A DNA stretch of 64,000 bases, taken from assembly GCF_001549985.1 (NCBI RefSeq), contig NZ_LROZ01000020.1:1-64000 (forward strand), in the 5' to 3' direction. Source of the DNA: Myroides odoratus. GTDB taxonomy: Bacteria; Bacteroidota; Bacteroidia; Flavobacteriales; Flavobacteriaceae. Made by a program: the position numbers and the translations under genes. This document shows positions 17,743-26,092 of the stretch, in pieces (the stretch's first letter is position 1; each line of letters starts with the position of its first letter). Under the pieces are notes generated by a model. That model did not search any database, was not told where the DNA came from, and saw only the letters and a list, made by a program, of their open reading frames with translations.

Positions 17743-18603
17743 TTAAATTAAGATATCGGAAGCGTGAAGTATTTCATTTAATCGTATTCCTTTTTCGGTA
17801 TGTTGTACTGTAATTATCTCGTTATGTGCATCATGTTCTAAGAATAACAGCCAGTTTTCATCTGCTGCCATGTTTAAAAATTTTTCTTTTTCACTAAGCG
17901 TTAACAAGGGACGCGTATCATAACCCATGACATAAGGCAAGGGAATATGGCCTGCGGTTGGCAATAAGTCTGCCGTAAAAGCTAGCTTACGTCCTTGGTA
18001 ATTTAAAATAGGAATCATTTGTTTATCGGTATGACCGTCTGCAAAAAAGATAGAAAAGCCTAAATCGGTTTCTAACAACAAATCGGAATCATTTCTTTCG
18101 ATAAAATGAAGAGCACCGCTTTCTTTGATAGGTAGAATATTTTCTGGTAAAAAAGAAGCTTTTTCCCTTGCATTGGGGTTAGTCGCCCAATTCCAATGCG
18201 CTTCATTAGACCAGTAACGCGCGTTTTTAAAAGCGTTGACATAACCTGTGTGATTTGCATTCCAATTTACTGCTCCACCAACATGGTCAAAATGCAAATG
18301 GGTCAAAAATACATCTGTAATATCATCAGGATGAAAACCGTGTTTCGCTAAGGATGTTTCAAGCGTATTGTTTCCCCAAAGCGCATAATAACCAAAAAAC
18401 TTATCTGATTGTTTGGTTCCCATTCCTGTATCAATTAAAATTAGTCGAGACCCTTCTTCGATAAGCAATAAACGAGCGCCTAAGTCAATTTGATTGTTTG
18501 CATCTGCAGGATTGGTTTTGTTCCAAAGTACTTTGGGCACTACGCCAAACATGGCACCTCCATCTAGTTTAAAATTGCCACTTTCTATGCTGTATAACTT
18601 CAT
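17743..18603 (-). CDS. MBL-fold metallo-hydrolase
   Basis: Metallo-beta-lactamase-fold hydrolase, 286 residues, no signal peptide. The metal motif HLHFDHVGG is at 102-110 (H102, H104, D106, H107), with a DTGMG loop just before and FADGHTDKQ and FTADLLPT further on. The layout resembles the lactonase or methyl-parathion-hydrolase branch of the superfamily, but the substrate cannot be read from sequence. The start at 18603 (MKLYSIESGNF) was preferred to an upstream ATG at 18633. Confidence 0.85.
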   Translation of the reverse strand: MKLYSIESGNFKLDGGAMFGVVPKVLWNKTNPADANNQIDLGARLLLIEEGSRLILIDTGMGTKQSDKFFGYYALWGNNTLETSLAKHGFHPDDITDVFLTHLHFDHVGGAVNWNANHTGYVNAFKNARYWSNEAHWNWATNPNAREKASFLPENILPIKESGALHFIERNDSDLLLETDLGFSIFFADGHTDKQMIPILNYQGRKLAFTADLLPTAGHIPLPYVMGYDTRPLLTLSEKEKFLNMAADENWLLFLEHDAHNEIITVQHTEKGIRLNEILHASDILI

Positions 18604-19138
18604 GTTTTTTCCTTTTCTAAGTGTTCCTTGCAAAGTAAGAAATTTCCCGTAAAGGACAAGTGGTTTTTTCGGATGATTTCCCTGGGTAAAAACCTGTTTT
18701 TAACACAAGTCAGATCCGATAAGAATACATAAATAGGGGAAAAAGGCTCATCCATTGTTTGATTAAAAAAGTTCTGATGTAGAGGAAGTAAGCGATTTAT
18801 TTTAGGTAAAAAGGAGGGTAAATAACCTTTTCTTGGATTTGTTCAATCCTTTCTTTTATTTGTGTCTTGTGCATTCAAAAATAGATGCGAAATTTGTAAC
18901 GAAAGCTTTTTAAATGAAAAAAGAATTTATTTCGGTTCGTAAACCGATTTAGATTTGGTAGTAAATTAGCTAATCTACTGCTTAATAAGTAATTAAAAAT
19001 GGGTTATAACAATAGATTTTATCGATTTTAGTATTAAAACTTCTAATCGTTATAAATATGTTAGTTAGTGTTAGAAACCATTTTTTTATAATACCTTTGT
19101 CAATCGGTATAGAATTAATCTATTTTAAGTAACAACGT
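18604..19138. other. Divergent intergenic region, MBL-fold gene / sufA
   Basis: 535 bases without a gene. It should hold the promoters of both divergent units. A small hairpin (CGGTT-CGTA-AACCG near 18933-18947) has no T-tail. I recognise no riboswitch or clear IscR/SufR-type operator. Confidence 0.4.
19092..19099 (+). promoter_or_regulatory. Probable suf operon -7 element
   Basis: TACCTTTG matches the Bacteroidota -7 form TAnnTTTG, 39 bases upstream of the sufA ATG. The -33 position shows TTA instead of TTG (19071-19073, 18-nt spacer). Confidence 0.45.
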
Positions 19139-19468
19139 ATGATAAAAGTTTCAGATATAGCAAGTAAACGCGTAGCTCTTTTGATGGAAGATGAAGGTTT
19201 TGATTCTACAAAAGATTACGTTCGCGTAGGGGTAGAAAGCGGAGGATGTTCCGGCTTATCATACCAATTGAAATTTGATCACGGTATCACAGAAGACGAC
19301 AAAGTTTTCGAAGATAACGGGGTTAAAATTGCTGTTGATAAAAAAAGCTTTTTGTATTTAGTAGGAACAACTCTTGAGTATTCAGGAGGGTTAAACGGAA
19401 AAGGTTTCTATTTTAACAACCCAAACGCAAGTAGAACTTGCGGATGTGGAGAAAGTTTTTCTTTATAG
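19139..19468 (+). CDS. sufA: A-type iron-sulfur carrier (SufA/IscA/HesB family)
   Basis: Small carrier that accepts Fe-S clusters from the SufBCD scaffold and passes them to apo-proteins. 109 residues, the usual size. The three conserved cysteines are present: C37 in GGCSG, and C101 and C103 in the C-terminal TCGCGESF. It is the first gene of a sufA-B-C-D run on one strand with gaps of 59-87 bases. Whether it should be named SufA, IscA or ErpA cannot be settled from sequence; the context favours SufA. Confidence 0.9.
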   Translation: MIKVSDIASKRVALLMEDEGFDSTKDYVRVGVESGGCSGLSYQLKFDHGITEDDKVFEDNGVKIAVDKKSFLYLVGTTLEYSGGLNGKGFYFNNPNASRTCGCGESFSL

Positions 19469-19555
19469 TACAGAAAGGGAAGATTAAGTTCTTCCCTTTT
19501 AACAAAGTAAAGTCTAATGTAGAAGCAGGTAATAATTGCTTTTAAGTACCAATAT

Positions 19556-21004
19556 ATGAGCAAGTATACAGAAGAAGATTTAAAAAAAGAATTAGAAGGT
19601 AAGGAGTATGAGTATGGATTTTATACAGACATAGAATCTGAAACATTCCCGATTGGATTGAATGAAGACATCATCAGAGCGATTTCTGCAAAGAAAGAGG
19701 AACCTGAATGGATGACAAACTGGAGATTAGAGTCTTTCCGTATCTGGAAAGAAATGACGGAGCCAGAATGGGCAAACGTACACTATGAAAAACCAGATTT
19801 TCAAGCCATATCTTACTATTCAGCACCAAAAAGTAAAGACAAATACACAAGTTTAGATGAAGTAGATCCAGAATTATTGGAGACCTTCAATAAATTAGGT
19901 ATCTCTATTGATGAACAAAAACGTTTGTCTGGAGTTGCTATGGATATTGTAATGGATTCCGTTTCAGTAGCTACGACGTTTAAATCGACGTTAGCAGAAA
20001 AGGGAATTATATTCTGTTCTATTTCAGAAGCGATTAGAGAATATCCAGAATTAGTAAAACAATATCTAGGAACGGTTGTACCCCAAACGGATAACTTTTA
20101 TGCAGCATTGAATTCTGCTGTTTTCTCTGATGGATCATTCTGTTATATTCCAAAAGGCGTTCGTTGTCCAATGGAATTATCAACGTATTTCCGTATTAAT
20201 CAAGCCGGAACAGGTCAATTCGAGCGTACCTTAGTTATTGCTGATGAAGGAAGTTATGTTTCGTATTTAGAAGGATGTACTGCACCGTCTCGTGATGAAA
20301 ATCAACTACACGCAGCTGTTGTTGAGTTGATTGCTTTGGACAATGCTGAAATTAAATATTCTACAGTACAAAACTGGTATCCTGGTGATAAAGAAGGAAA
20401 AGGTGGAGTTTTCAACTTCGTAACCAAACGCGGGTTGTGCGAAACAAACGCGAAGATTTCTTGGACACAAGTAGAAACTGGATCAGCTGTAACTTGGAAG
20501 TATCCATCATGTGTCTTAAAAGGAGATAATTCAGTTGGAGAGTTTTACTCTGTAGCGGTTACAAATAATTTCCAACAAGCGGATACTGGTACAAAAATGA
20601 TTCACTTAGGTAAGAATACGAAATCGACGATTATATCGAAAGGTATTTCAGCGGGTAAATCTCAAAATAGTTATAGAGGTTTGGTACAAGTAGGCCCACG
20701 TGCTGAAAATGCTAGAAACTTCTCTCAATGTGATTCATTGCTAATGGGGAACGAATGTGGAGCACATACCTTCCCTTATATTGAAGCGAGAAATTCAACG
20801 GCTCAAATCGAGCATGAGGCGACAACAAGTAAAATTGGGGAAGACCAAATTTTCTATTGCAATCAACGTGGAATTTCTACAGAGAAAGCGATTGCCTTAA
20901 TCGTTAATGGATTCTCTAAAGAGGTGTTGAACAAACTACCAATGGAATTTGCGGTTGAAGCACAAAAATTATTAGAGATTTCATTAGAAGGAAGTGTGGG
21001 TTAA
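19556..21004 (+). CDS. sufB: Fe-S cluster assembly scaffold SufB
   Basis: Core scaffold subunit of the SufBC2D complex on which [Fe-S] clusters form. 482 residues, full length. Typical SufB blocks are visible, including [27 protein letters not shown], and the C-terminal [20 protein letters not shown]. It is followed by sufC and sufD in the standard order. Confidence 0.97.
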   Translation: MSKYTEEDLKKELEGKEYEYGFYTDIESETFPIGLNEDIIRAISAKKEEPEWMTNWRLESFRIWKEMTEPEWANVHYEKPDFQAISYYSAPKSKDKYTSLDEVDPELLETFNKLGISIDEQKRLSGVAMDIVMDSVSVATTFKSTLAEKGIIFCSISEAIREYPELVKQYLGTVVPQTDNFYAALNSAVFSDGSFCYIPKGVRCPMELSTYFRINQAGTGQFERTLVIADEGSYVSYLEGCTAPSRDENQLHAAVVELIALDNAEIKYSTVQNWYPGDKEGKGGVFNFVTKRGLCETNAKISWTQVETGSAVTWKYPSCVLKGDNSVGEFYSVAVTNNFQQADTGTKMIHLGKNTKSTIISKGISAGKSQNSYRGLVQVGPRAENARNFSQCDSLLMGNECGAHTFPYIEARNSTAQIEHEATTSKIGEDQIFYCNQRGISTEKAIALIVNGFSKEVLNKLPMEFAVEAQKLLEISLEGSVG

Positions 21005-21063
21005 TCCACGTTGCTTTCATGGAAGCATTCGTATCATTACAAATTTAAAATAACAAACAGTTT

Positions 21064-21810
21064 ATGTTACAGATAAAAAACCTACACGCAAGTGTTGAAA
21101 ATAAAGAAATATTAAAAGGAATTAATTTAGAAGTAAAAGCGGGTGAAGTTCACGCGATTATGGGACCTAATGGTGCTGGTAAAAGTACATTATCTTCTGT
21201 GATTGCTGGAAATGAGGCTTTTGAAGTAACGGAAGGTGAAATGTTATTGGATGGAGAAGAGTTAGGAGAATTAGCTCCTGAAGAAAGAGCACACAAAGGG
21301 GTGTTTTTATCTTTTCAATATCCGGTGGAAATTCCTGGAGTTTCCGTGACTAATTTCATTAAAACGGCAATTAATGAGGCAAGAAAAGCAAAAGGACAAG
21401 AAGAGATGCCTGCCAATGAAATGCTGAAACAAATCAAAGAAAAAGCTGAATTACTTGAAATCGATAGAAAATTCTTATCTCGTTCATTAAATGAAGGTTT
21501 CTCAGGTGGTGAGAAAAAGAGAAATGAGATTTTCCAAATGGCTATGTTAGAGCCAAAAATTGCAATCTTAGACGAAACGGATTCAGGATTAGATATCGAT
21601 GCATTGCGCATTGTTGCTAATGGAGTAAATAAACTAAAAAGCGAGGATAATGCTGTAATTTTAATTACACACTATCAACGTTTATTAGATTATATCGTTC
21701 CTGATTTTGTACACGTTTTACACGATGGTAAAATTGTAAAAACAGGAGGAAAAGAATTAGCCTTAGAATTAGAAGAAAAAGGATACGACTGGATCAAAGA
21801 ATCGCTGTAA
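21064..21810 (+). CDS. sufC: SufC ATPase of the Fe-S assembly complex
   Basis: ABC-type ATPase that drives the SufBCD scaffold; it is cytosolic and not a transporter. 248 residues. Walker [10 protein letters not shown] is at about 34-42, the family signature reads [11 protein letters not shown], and Walker B ends [11 protein letters not shown], the SufC variant. It lies between sufB and sufD. Confidence 0.97.
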   Translation: MLQIKNLHASVENKEILKGINLEVKAGEVHAIMGPNGAGKSTLSSVIAGNEAFEVTEGEMLLDGEELGELAPEERAHKGVFLSFQYPVEIPGVSVTNFIKTAINEARKAKGQEEMPANEMLKQIKEKAELLEIDRKFLSRSLNEGFSGGEKKRNEIFQMAMLEPKIAILDETDSGLDIDALRIVANGVNKLKSEDNAVILITHYQRLLDYIVPDFVHVLHDGKIVKTGGKELALELEEKGYDWIKESL

Positions 21811-21869
21811 TCAAAGCGATTTAATAGAACAGGACACAGTCATTTTAATCTAATAGGTAAATAAGGAAT

Positions 21870-23189
21870 ATGGAACTTAAAGATAAATTAATAACGTCTT
21901 TTGTTGCTTTTGAACAACAACTGAGTGGAGAGCACGATACGCTACACAGTATTCGTTTAGAAGGACTAAAGACATTTGAAGATAAGGGATTCCCTACAAA
22001 AAAAGAGGAAGCGTGGAAATACACGTCTTTAAATTCAATTTTAAAGCAAGATTTTTGTGTGGTTCCTAAGAAAGAAGTAGCAGTTGATTACAAAGATGTG
22101 AAACAATACTTTTTAAGTGATTCGGATACGTATAAATTGGTATTTATCAATGGAGTATTTAGCTCTCACTTGTCATCTACTACACATGATGGATTAGATG
22201 TATGTTTAATGTCTTCGGCTTTGACCAAACCAAAGTACAAGATGTTAATTGATACTTATTACAATACAATAACTGATAAGGAAGATAGTTTAACTGCTTT
22301 AAATGCTGCTTATGGGGTAGAAGGAGCTTTTATCAATATTCCTAAAAGTAAGGTGGTTTCTAAACCCATTGAGATTGTTTACTTGTCTACAGCAGGTGAA
22401 CAAGCGTTGTTGGTTCAGCCACGTAACTTGATTATCGTTGGTGAAAATGCACACGTTCAAATCTTAGAACGCCATCAAAGTTTAGATGAGTGCAGTATCT
22501 TCACAAACTCAGTAACCGAAATTTTTGGTCACAAACGCGCTATCGTTGATTTCTATAAGTTGCAAAACGATTTGGATACAGGTACGTTAATTGACAATAC
22601 GTTTATCAAACAAAAACAAGAGAGTCGTGTATCGGTTCACACGTTTTCTTTTGGTGGAAAATTAACGCGTAACAACCTGAATTTCTATCAAGACGGCGAG
22701 CGTATTGATAGTACAATGAAAGGAATTACGTTAATTGGTGGGAAACAACACGTGGATCACTATACCTTAGTTTCTCATGATAGTCCAAACTGTGAAAGTC
22801 ACCAGAATTACAAAGGATTGTATGATGACAATTCAGTAGGGGTATTCAATGGTAAGATTTACGTAGATAAAATCGCACAAAAAACAGATGGTTTCCAACA
22901 AAGTAACAACATCTTATTGAGTGATAAAGCGCAAGTGTATACGAAACCACAGCTAGAAATTTTTGCTGATGATGTTCGTTGTTCACATGGATGTACAATC
23001 GGTCAATTAGATGAAGAGGCTATGTTTTATATGCGTCAACGTGGTATTCCTCAAAAAGAAGCAAAAGCGTTGTTGATGTATGCCTTTACAGATGAAGTAA
23101 TGGAATCAGTAAAAATCCCAGAGCTTAAAGGAAAAGTGGCTAAAGTGATTGCCTCAAAATTAGGGGTGTCTATGGGATTTGATATTTAA
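21870..23189 (+). CDS. sufD: Fe-S cluster assembly protein SufD
   Basis: Scaffold partner of SufB and SufC, 439 residues. The N-terminal helical region (KEEAWKYTSLN) and the C-terminal beta-helix with CSHGCTIGQLDEEAMFYMRQ are typical of the family. It is the last gene of this SUF block and is closed by a strong terminator. In related flavobacteria sufS commonly follows sufD; here it lies 34.7 kb further on. Confidence 0.95.
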   Translation: MELKDKLITSFVAFEQQLSGEHDTLHSIRLEGLKTFEDKGFPTKKEEAWKYTSLNSILKQDFCVVPKKEVAVDYKDVKQYFLSDSDTYKLVFINGVFSSHLSSTTHDGLDVCLMSSALTKPKYKMLIDTYYNTITDKEDSLTALNAAYGVEGAFINIPKSKVVSKPIEIVYLSTAGEQALLVQPRNLIIVGENAHVQILERHQSLDECSIFTNSVTEIFGHKRAIVDFYKLQNDLDTGTLIDNTFIKQKQESRVSVHTFSFGGKLTRNNLNFYQDGERIDSTMKGITLIGGKQHVDHYTLVSHDSPNCESHQNYKGLYDDNSVGVFNGKIYVDKIAQKTDGFQQSNNILLSDKAQVYTKPQLEIFADDVRCSHGCTIGQLDEEAMFYMRQRGIPQKEAKALLMYAFTDEVMESVKIPELKGKVAKVIASKLGVSMGFDI

Positions 23190-23210
23190 TATATTTTATT
23201 CGTTATAAAT

Positions 23211-23249
23211 AAAAAGGGTACTTAACCAGAGGGTTAAGTGCCCTTTTTT
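23211..23249 (+). terminator. suf operon terminator
   Basis: A 17-bp stem (23211-23227 with 23232-23248, one G-U pair), an AGAG loop and a T-run lie about 20 bases after the sufD stop. Confidence 0.88.
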
Positions 23250-23331
23250 ATTTTAAGCGTTTTAAGCGCTTATTTATTTGCTGTGTGACAAAGATGCTTT
23301 TGAAGACAAAAGATTGATCACATCGAATTAT

Positions 23332-23407
23332 AGGAGGTAAGTATGCGTGTATTTGACTTAGATTTAGCTTACTTCATGAGCGGAACCTCTTGGTTCCTTT
23401 TTTTTAC
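23332..23407 (+). ncRNA. Candidate small structured RNA or attenuator ending in a terminator
   Basis: A second + strand terminator (stem GGAACC/GGTTCC at 23382-23387 and 23392-23397, then T8) stands 130 bases after the sufD terminator, with no recognised gene before it. Upstream, GAGGT at 23334-23338 can pair with ACCTC overlapping the 5' arm of the terminator, which would be an antiterminator arrangement; GTAAG/CTTAC pairing is an alternative. An AGGAGGT sits 4 bases before an ATG at 23343 that opens a 33-codon frame. Either a short RNA or a leader-like element is possible. I do not recognise a known family. Confidence 0.3.
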
Positions 23408-24048
23408 TTGTAATTGTGTAAATGTTGTTCTACACAATAGGTGATGAGTTGAATTTTATTCTTCACATTAAATTTTTCTGTCAACTTCTTGATATACGCT
23501 TCAACAGTTCGTCCACTCAAATGTACTTTTTTTCCAATTTCATTGTTCGTTAGTCCCTGACACGCGTGATTGATAATTTGCAATTCGATAGAGGAGGGAA
23601 CATAAAAAGGCAGTTGAGTTGCAACCTCCCCATTCAAGTCCTGGTAGCTTTTCCATTGTGCTAAATGTTGCGTATAGAGGGCTTTATTTCCCTGAACTAA
23701 GGCAGTTAGCAGCTTAAATATTATGAGGCTATTTTTTTGACAATAATAGACTTGATCATAAGTGTTGAAGAGGTCATATAGGTCTTCTTGGTAGACCTGG
23801 GTATAGATAATAATAGGGGTTTTATTTTGCTTGGTGCGCAATATTTTTAAAGCTTCTATACCCGTCATAATTGGGGTAAAAGCATCAATTAGTAGAAAAT
23901 TATTCTGTTTGTATTTTATTCGATTAATCAGTTCAAAACCATTGCAATAATAGTCTATTAAATCGAGATGTAAGGTTCGTTTAATGTGTTCTATAATGAG
24001 GTTCTTGAAATGTAAGTCTGATTCACATAGGGAGAGGTAAATAGGCAT
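23404..24048 (-). CDS. Response regulator with REC and LuxR-type HTH domains
   Basis: Predicted DNA-binding transcription regulator, 214 residues. The N-terminal receiver domain has the phospho-acceptor position D55 in FLLIDAF, T83 in IIIYTQ and K105 in YYCQKNS. The usual N-terminal acidic pair is replaced by CESD at 8-11. The C-terminal LuxR/NarL HTH contains GLTNNEIGKKVHLSGRTVEA. No histidine kinase is adjacent. The gene is divergent from the type VI secretion operon, 89 bases away, which makes it a candidate regulator of that system. This is inferred from position only. Confidence 0.82.
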   Translation of the reverse strand: MPIYLSLCESDLHFKNLIIEHIKRTLHLDLIDYYCNGFELINRIKYKQNNFLLIDAFTPIMTGIEALKILRTKQNKTPIIIYTQVYQEDLYDLFNTYDQVYYCQKNSLIIFKLLTALVQGNKALYTQHLAQWKSYQDLNGEVATQLPFYVPSSIELQIINHACQGLTNNEIGKKVHLSGRTVEAYIKKLTEKFNVKNKIQLITYCVEQHLHNYK

Positions 24049-24063
24049 TATTTTTTTTTTAGT

Positions 24064-24093
24064 TTGGAAAAAACAAAATTAATACTATTTTTG
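24064..24093 (+). promoter_or_regulatory. Promoter of the type VI secretion operon
   Basis: TTG at 24064-24066, a 19-nt spacer and TATTTTTG at 24086-24093 match the Bacteroidota promoter well. It lies 44 bases upstream of the first tss gene. It shares an 89-bp intergenic region with the divergent response-regulator gene. Confidence 0.6.
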
Positions 24094-24137
24094 ACATATT
24101 GTATTATTCGTAATAAATAACCGATTTTAATTCTTTT

Positions 24138-24653
24138 ATGTATTTGAAAAGTGTAAATTTTAAACAAATCTATTTGTCAATTTCGTTTTTTTGTGTCAAT
24201 TTTTTAATATTGATTATTATATTTTTTATTGGAATTTATTTCTTTTATGAAAGTTCAGAACAGCAAAAAAAACGCATTGAAAAGGACCTTTTGGCTTATA
24301 AAACACTGTTGAATAAGCAGTATGTTTTAAAAGGTAAAGTCGATACAGTGTATTATCACATGAGTTTGCTTAACACGGGTAAAGTAGAGCATGATCTCTA
24401 CTTAGAACAGTATGTAGCAAAAGATATTGAAGAGATAAAAAAACTAGTAAATTGTGATAATGAAGAAAATTTTAATGGATATAGGCAGCTTTTTATCCAA
24501 CTGGATAGTTTATTGATTTTAAAGGATCAAATTATGGATGTTGCGAATCAAGAAGCGGTTGCGTTACGTGATCTCAATGAATGTATATATCGCTTTAAAA
24601 ATGTATATACAGAATTGACGAATGATCCTCATCGTAAGTTCAATAAAAAATAA
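24138..24653 (+). CDS. tssQ: Putative T6SSiii membrane-complex protein, TssQ position
   Basis: Inner-membrane protein of 171 residues: one strongly hydrophobic segment at about 12-36, then a charged, mostly helical periplasmic part. It is the first gene of the T6SS operon, followed by tssO-, tssP- and tssR-like genes. In Bacteroidota T6SS loci the membrane complex is built by TssN, Q, O, P and R, and the order here supports TssQ. The assignment rests on position; a second TssO-like protein is the main alternative. It is 5 bases from the next gene. Confidence 0.5.
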   Translation: MYLKSVNFKQIYLSISFFCVNFLILIIIFFIGIYFFYESSEQQKKRIEKDLLAYKTLLNKQYVLKGKVDTVYYHMSLLNTGKVEHDLYLEQYVAKDIEEIKKLVNCDNEENFNGYRQLFIQLDSLLILKDQIMDVANQEAVALRDLNECIYRFKNVYTELTNDPHRKFNKK

Positions 24654-24658
24654 GGATA

Positions 24659-25180
24659 ATGATACATCCTCATCAGTCTCTCTCAAAAAAAGAACAACGC
24701 TATCAATTGTTGTATTTGATAGGTATGTTAGTATTCGCTTTAGTTTTTTTAGGGTTCATTTGCTTGCGCAAGTATCACTCGCCTTTTGCAAATGCAACTC
24801 AGATGGAAGCAGAAATGCTAGAACAGAAATATAGATTTAATGCACAACAAAAAATGGTAGAGCCTTTAGTTGAAGCCACTTTTAAAAAAATTAATACGAT
24901 AGCTTTTACAAGCCCCAAACCAATAGAAGAAAACGAAATAATTTCGAGTATTAATCAAGTATCCAATTCGTTTGCACACACGACTATTTACGATCCGCGT
25001 AAAGAAGTATACACCCAAATGGGGTATTTCTATAGGATGTATTTAGAGGATAAAAAAATCATAGCCAAAAAAACAGAAAACATCAAGTTGTTCCGCAAGC
25101 AATTTGAAGAATGTTCTATTGGTTTTAAGGATAAAGAACAACAGGTGATTCAACGTAGAAATATGCTATTAGCTAAATAA
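24659..25180 (+). CDS. tssO: Putative T6SSiii membrane-complex protein TssO
   Basis: 173 residues: a short cytoplasmic N-terminus, one transmembrane helix at about 17-37 (LLYLIGMLVFALVFLGFICL), and a helical periplasmic domain. Size and layout agree with TssO, a Bacteroidota-only part of the trans-envelope complex that replaces TssJLM. It is packed between the tssQ-like and tssP-like genes with gaps of 5 and 4 bases, so co-translation is likely. Confidence 0.55.
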   Translation: MIHPHQSLSKKEQRYQLLYLIGMLVFALVFLGFICLRKYHSPFANATQMEAEMLEQKYRFNAQQKMVEPLVEATFKKINTIAFTSPKPIEENEIISSINQVSNSFAHTTIYDPRKEVYTQMGYFYRMYLEDKKIIAKKTENIKLFRKQFEECSIGFKDKEQQVIQRRNMLLAK

Positions 25181-25184
25181 AAAG

Positions 25185-26090
25185 ATGAGTTATATCAAAA
25201 AAAATAAAGAAAAAATGGTGCTGTTTATAGGAGGAATTTTTGTCCTATGTTTTATTGGGACTTATGTTTATCAACAACAGTTTAATGCCGTTGCATTGCA
25301 AGAGAGTGTCACGGTTTATCCAACAACTTTACAGGTAGGAGATACTTTGTTTTTTAAGGAAAATACACCGAATTCTAGTCTCAGAAAATGGGAATTTGGC
25401 GATGGTGATTTGTCGCTAGACGCTCAGGGATACCACCAGTATAAGAAACCAGGATTCTATCAAGTAAGCTATATCGCGAATGAACAGGATATTCAACTGT
25501 TCTCCATTGAAGTTAAACCCAATACTACTCCAAGTTATGGGGATTATTTTACTGAAATTGACGCACCAGCTGAGGCAATGCAATTTGAAAATGTAGTGTT
25601 TCGAGCCGTAACGGATAAGGCTAGTTTATTTAGCTGGAAGTTTGGAGAAACGGGTACAATTGACGCTAAAGAGGCTTTTGCTATTTATGCCTATCAAGAG
25701 GCAGGAACATATGAAGTGTATCTCTATACGGATGAAACTGCGTATCCTGTGATACATCAAATAACAATTCATCCGTCGTTTAAGCATCTTAATGAGGAAT
25801 TAGATGTGGAAGATGGCTATAAATCCATTGACCATGATTTTAAAGAACATCTACAACAAATAGCCAACGGAGCTCCGTTTAATCAACACTATAATTATTT
25901 GGTTAACACTTACTTATGTCAAAATGAGAATGCACTAGTGCTAGTAAATACAACCAAACGCAATTCATTTTATTACTACTGTATGGGATTGAGATTCGAT
26001 AGCAATGTAAGTATTCAATCGGTTAAAGTGAGTTTCAATGAAGAGGCAAATTGTGTAACTAAACTGAATGTGGTTCAAACAAGTAATTGA
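25185..26090 (+). CDS. tssP: Putative T6SSiii membrane-complex protein TssP, PKD-like
   Basis: 301 residues with one N-terminal transmembrane helix (about 11-29). Two PKD-like Ig-fold modules follow: WEFGDGDLS with YHQYKKPGFYQVSY (about 67-100), and FSWKFGETGTI with YAYQEAGTYEVYLY (about 155-190). The C-terminal domain has no recognised family. PKD-like folds suit contacts in the periplasm. The TssP name rests on its place between TssO and TssR. Its stop nearly meets the start of tssR. Confidence 0.6.
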   Translation: MSYIKKNKEKMVLFIGGIFVLCFIGTYVYQQQFNAVALQESVTVYPTTLQVGDTLFFKENTPNSSLRKWEFGDGDLSLDAQGYHQYKKPGFYQVSYIANEQDIQLFSIEVKPNTTPSYGDYFTEIDAPAEAMQFENVVFRAVTDKASLFSWKFGETGTIDAKEAFAIYAYQEAGTYEVYLYTDETAYPVIHQITIHPSFKHLNEELDVEDGYKSIDHDFKEHLQQIANGAPFNQHYNYLVNTYLCQNENALVLVNTTKRNSFYYYCMGLRFDSNVSIQSVKVSFNEEANCVTKLNVVQTSN

Positions 26091-26092
26091 AA

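Noticed and set aside
18930..18950. Hairpin in the sufA upstream region as a riboswitch or terminator
   Set aside because: The stem is only 5 bp with no T-tail and no known aptamer core.
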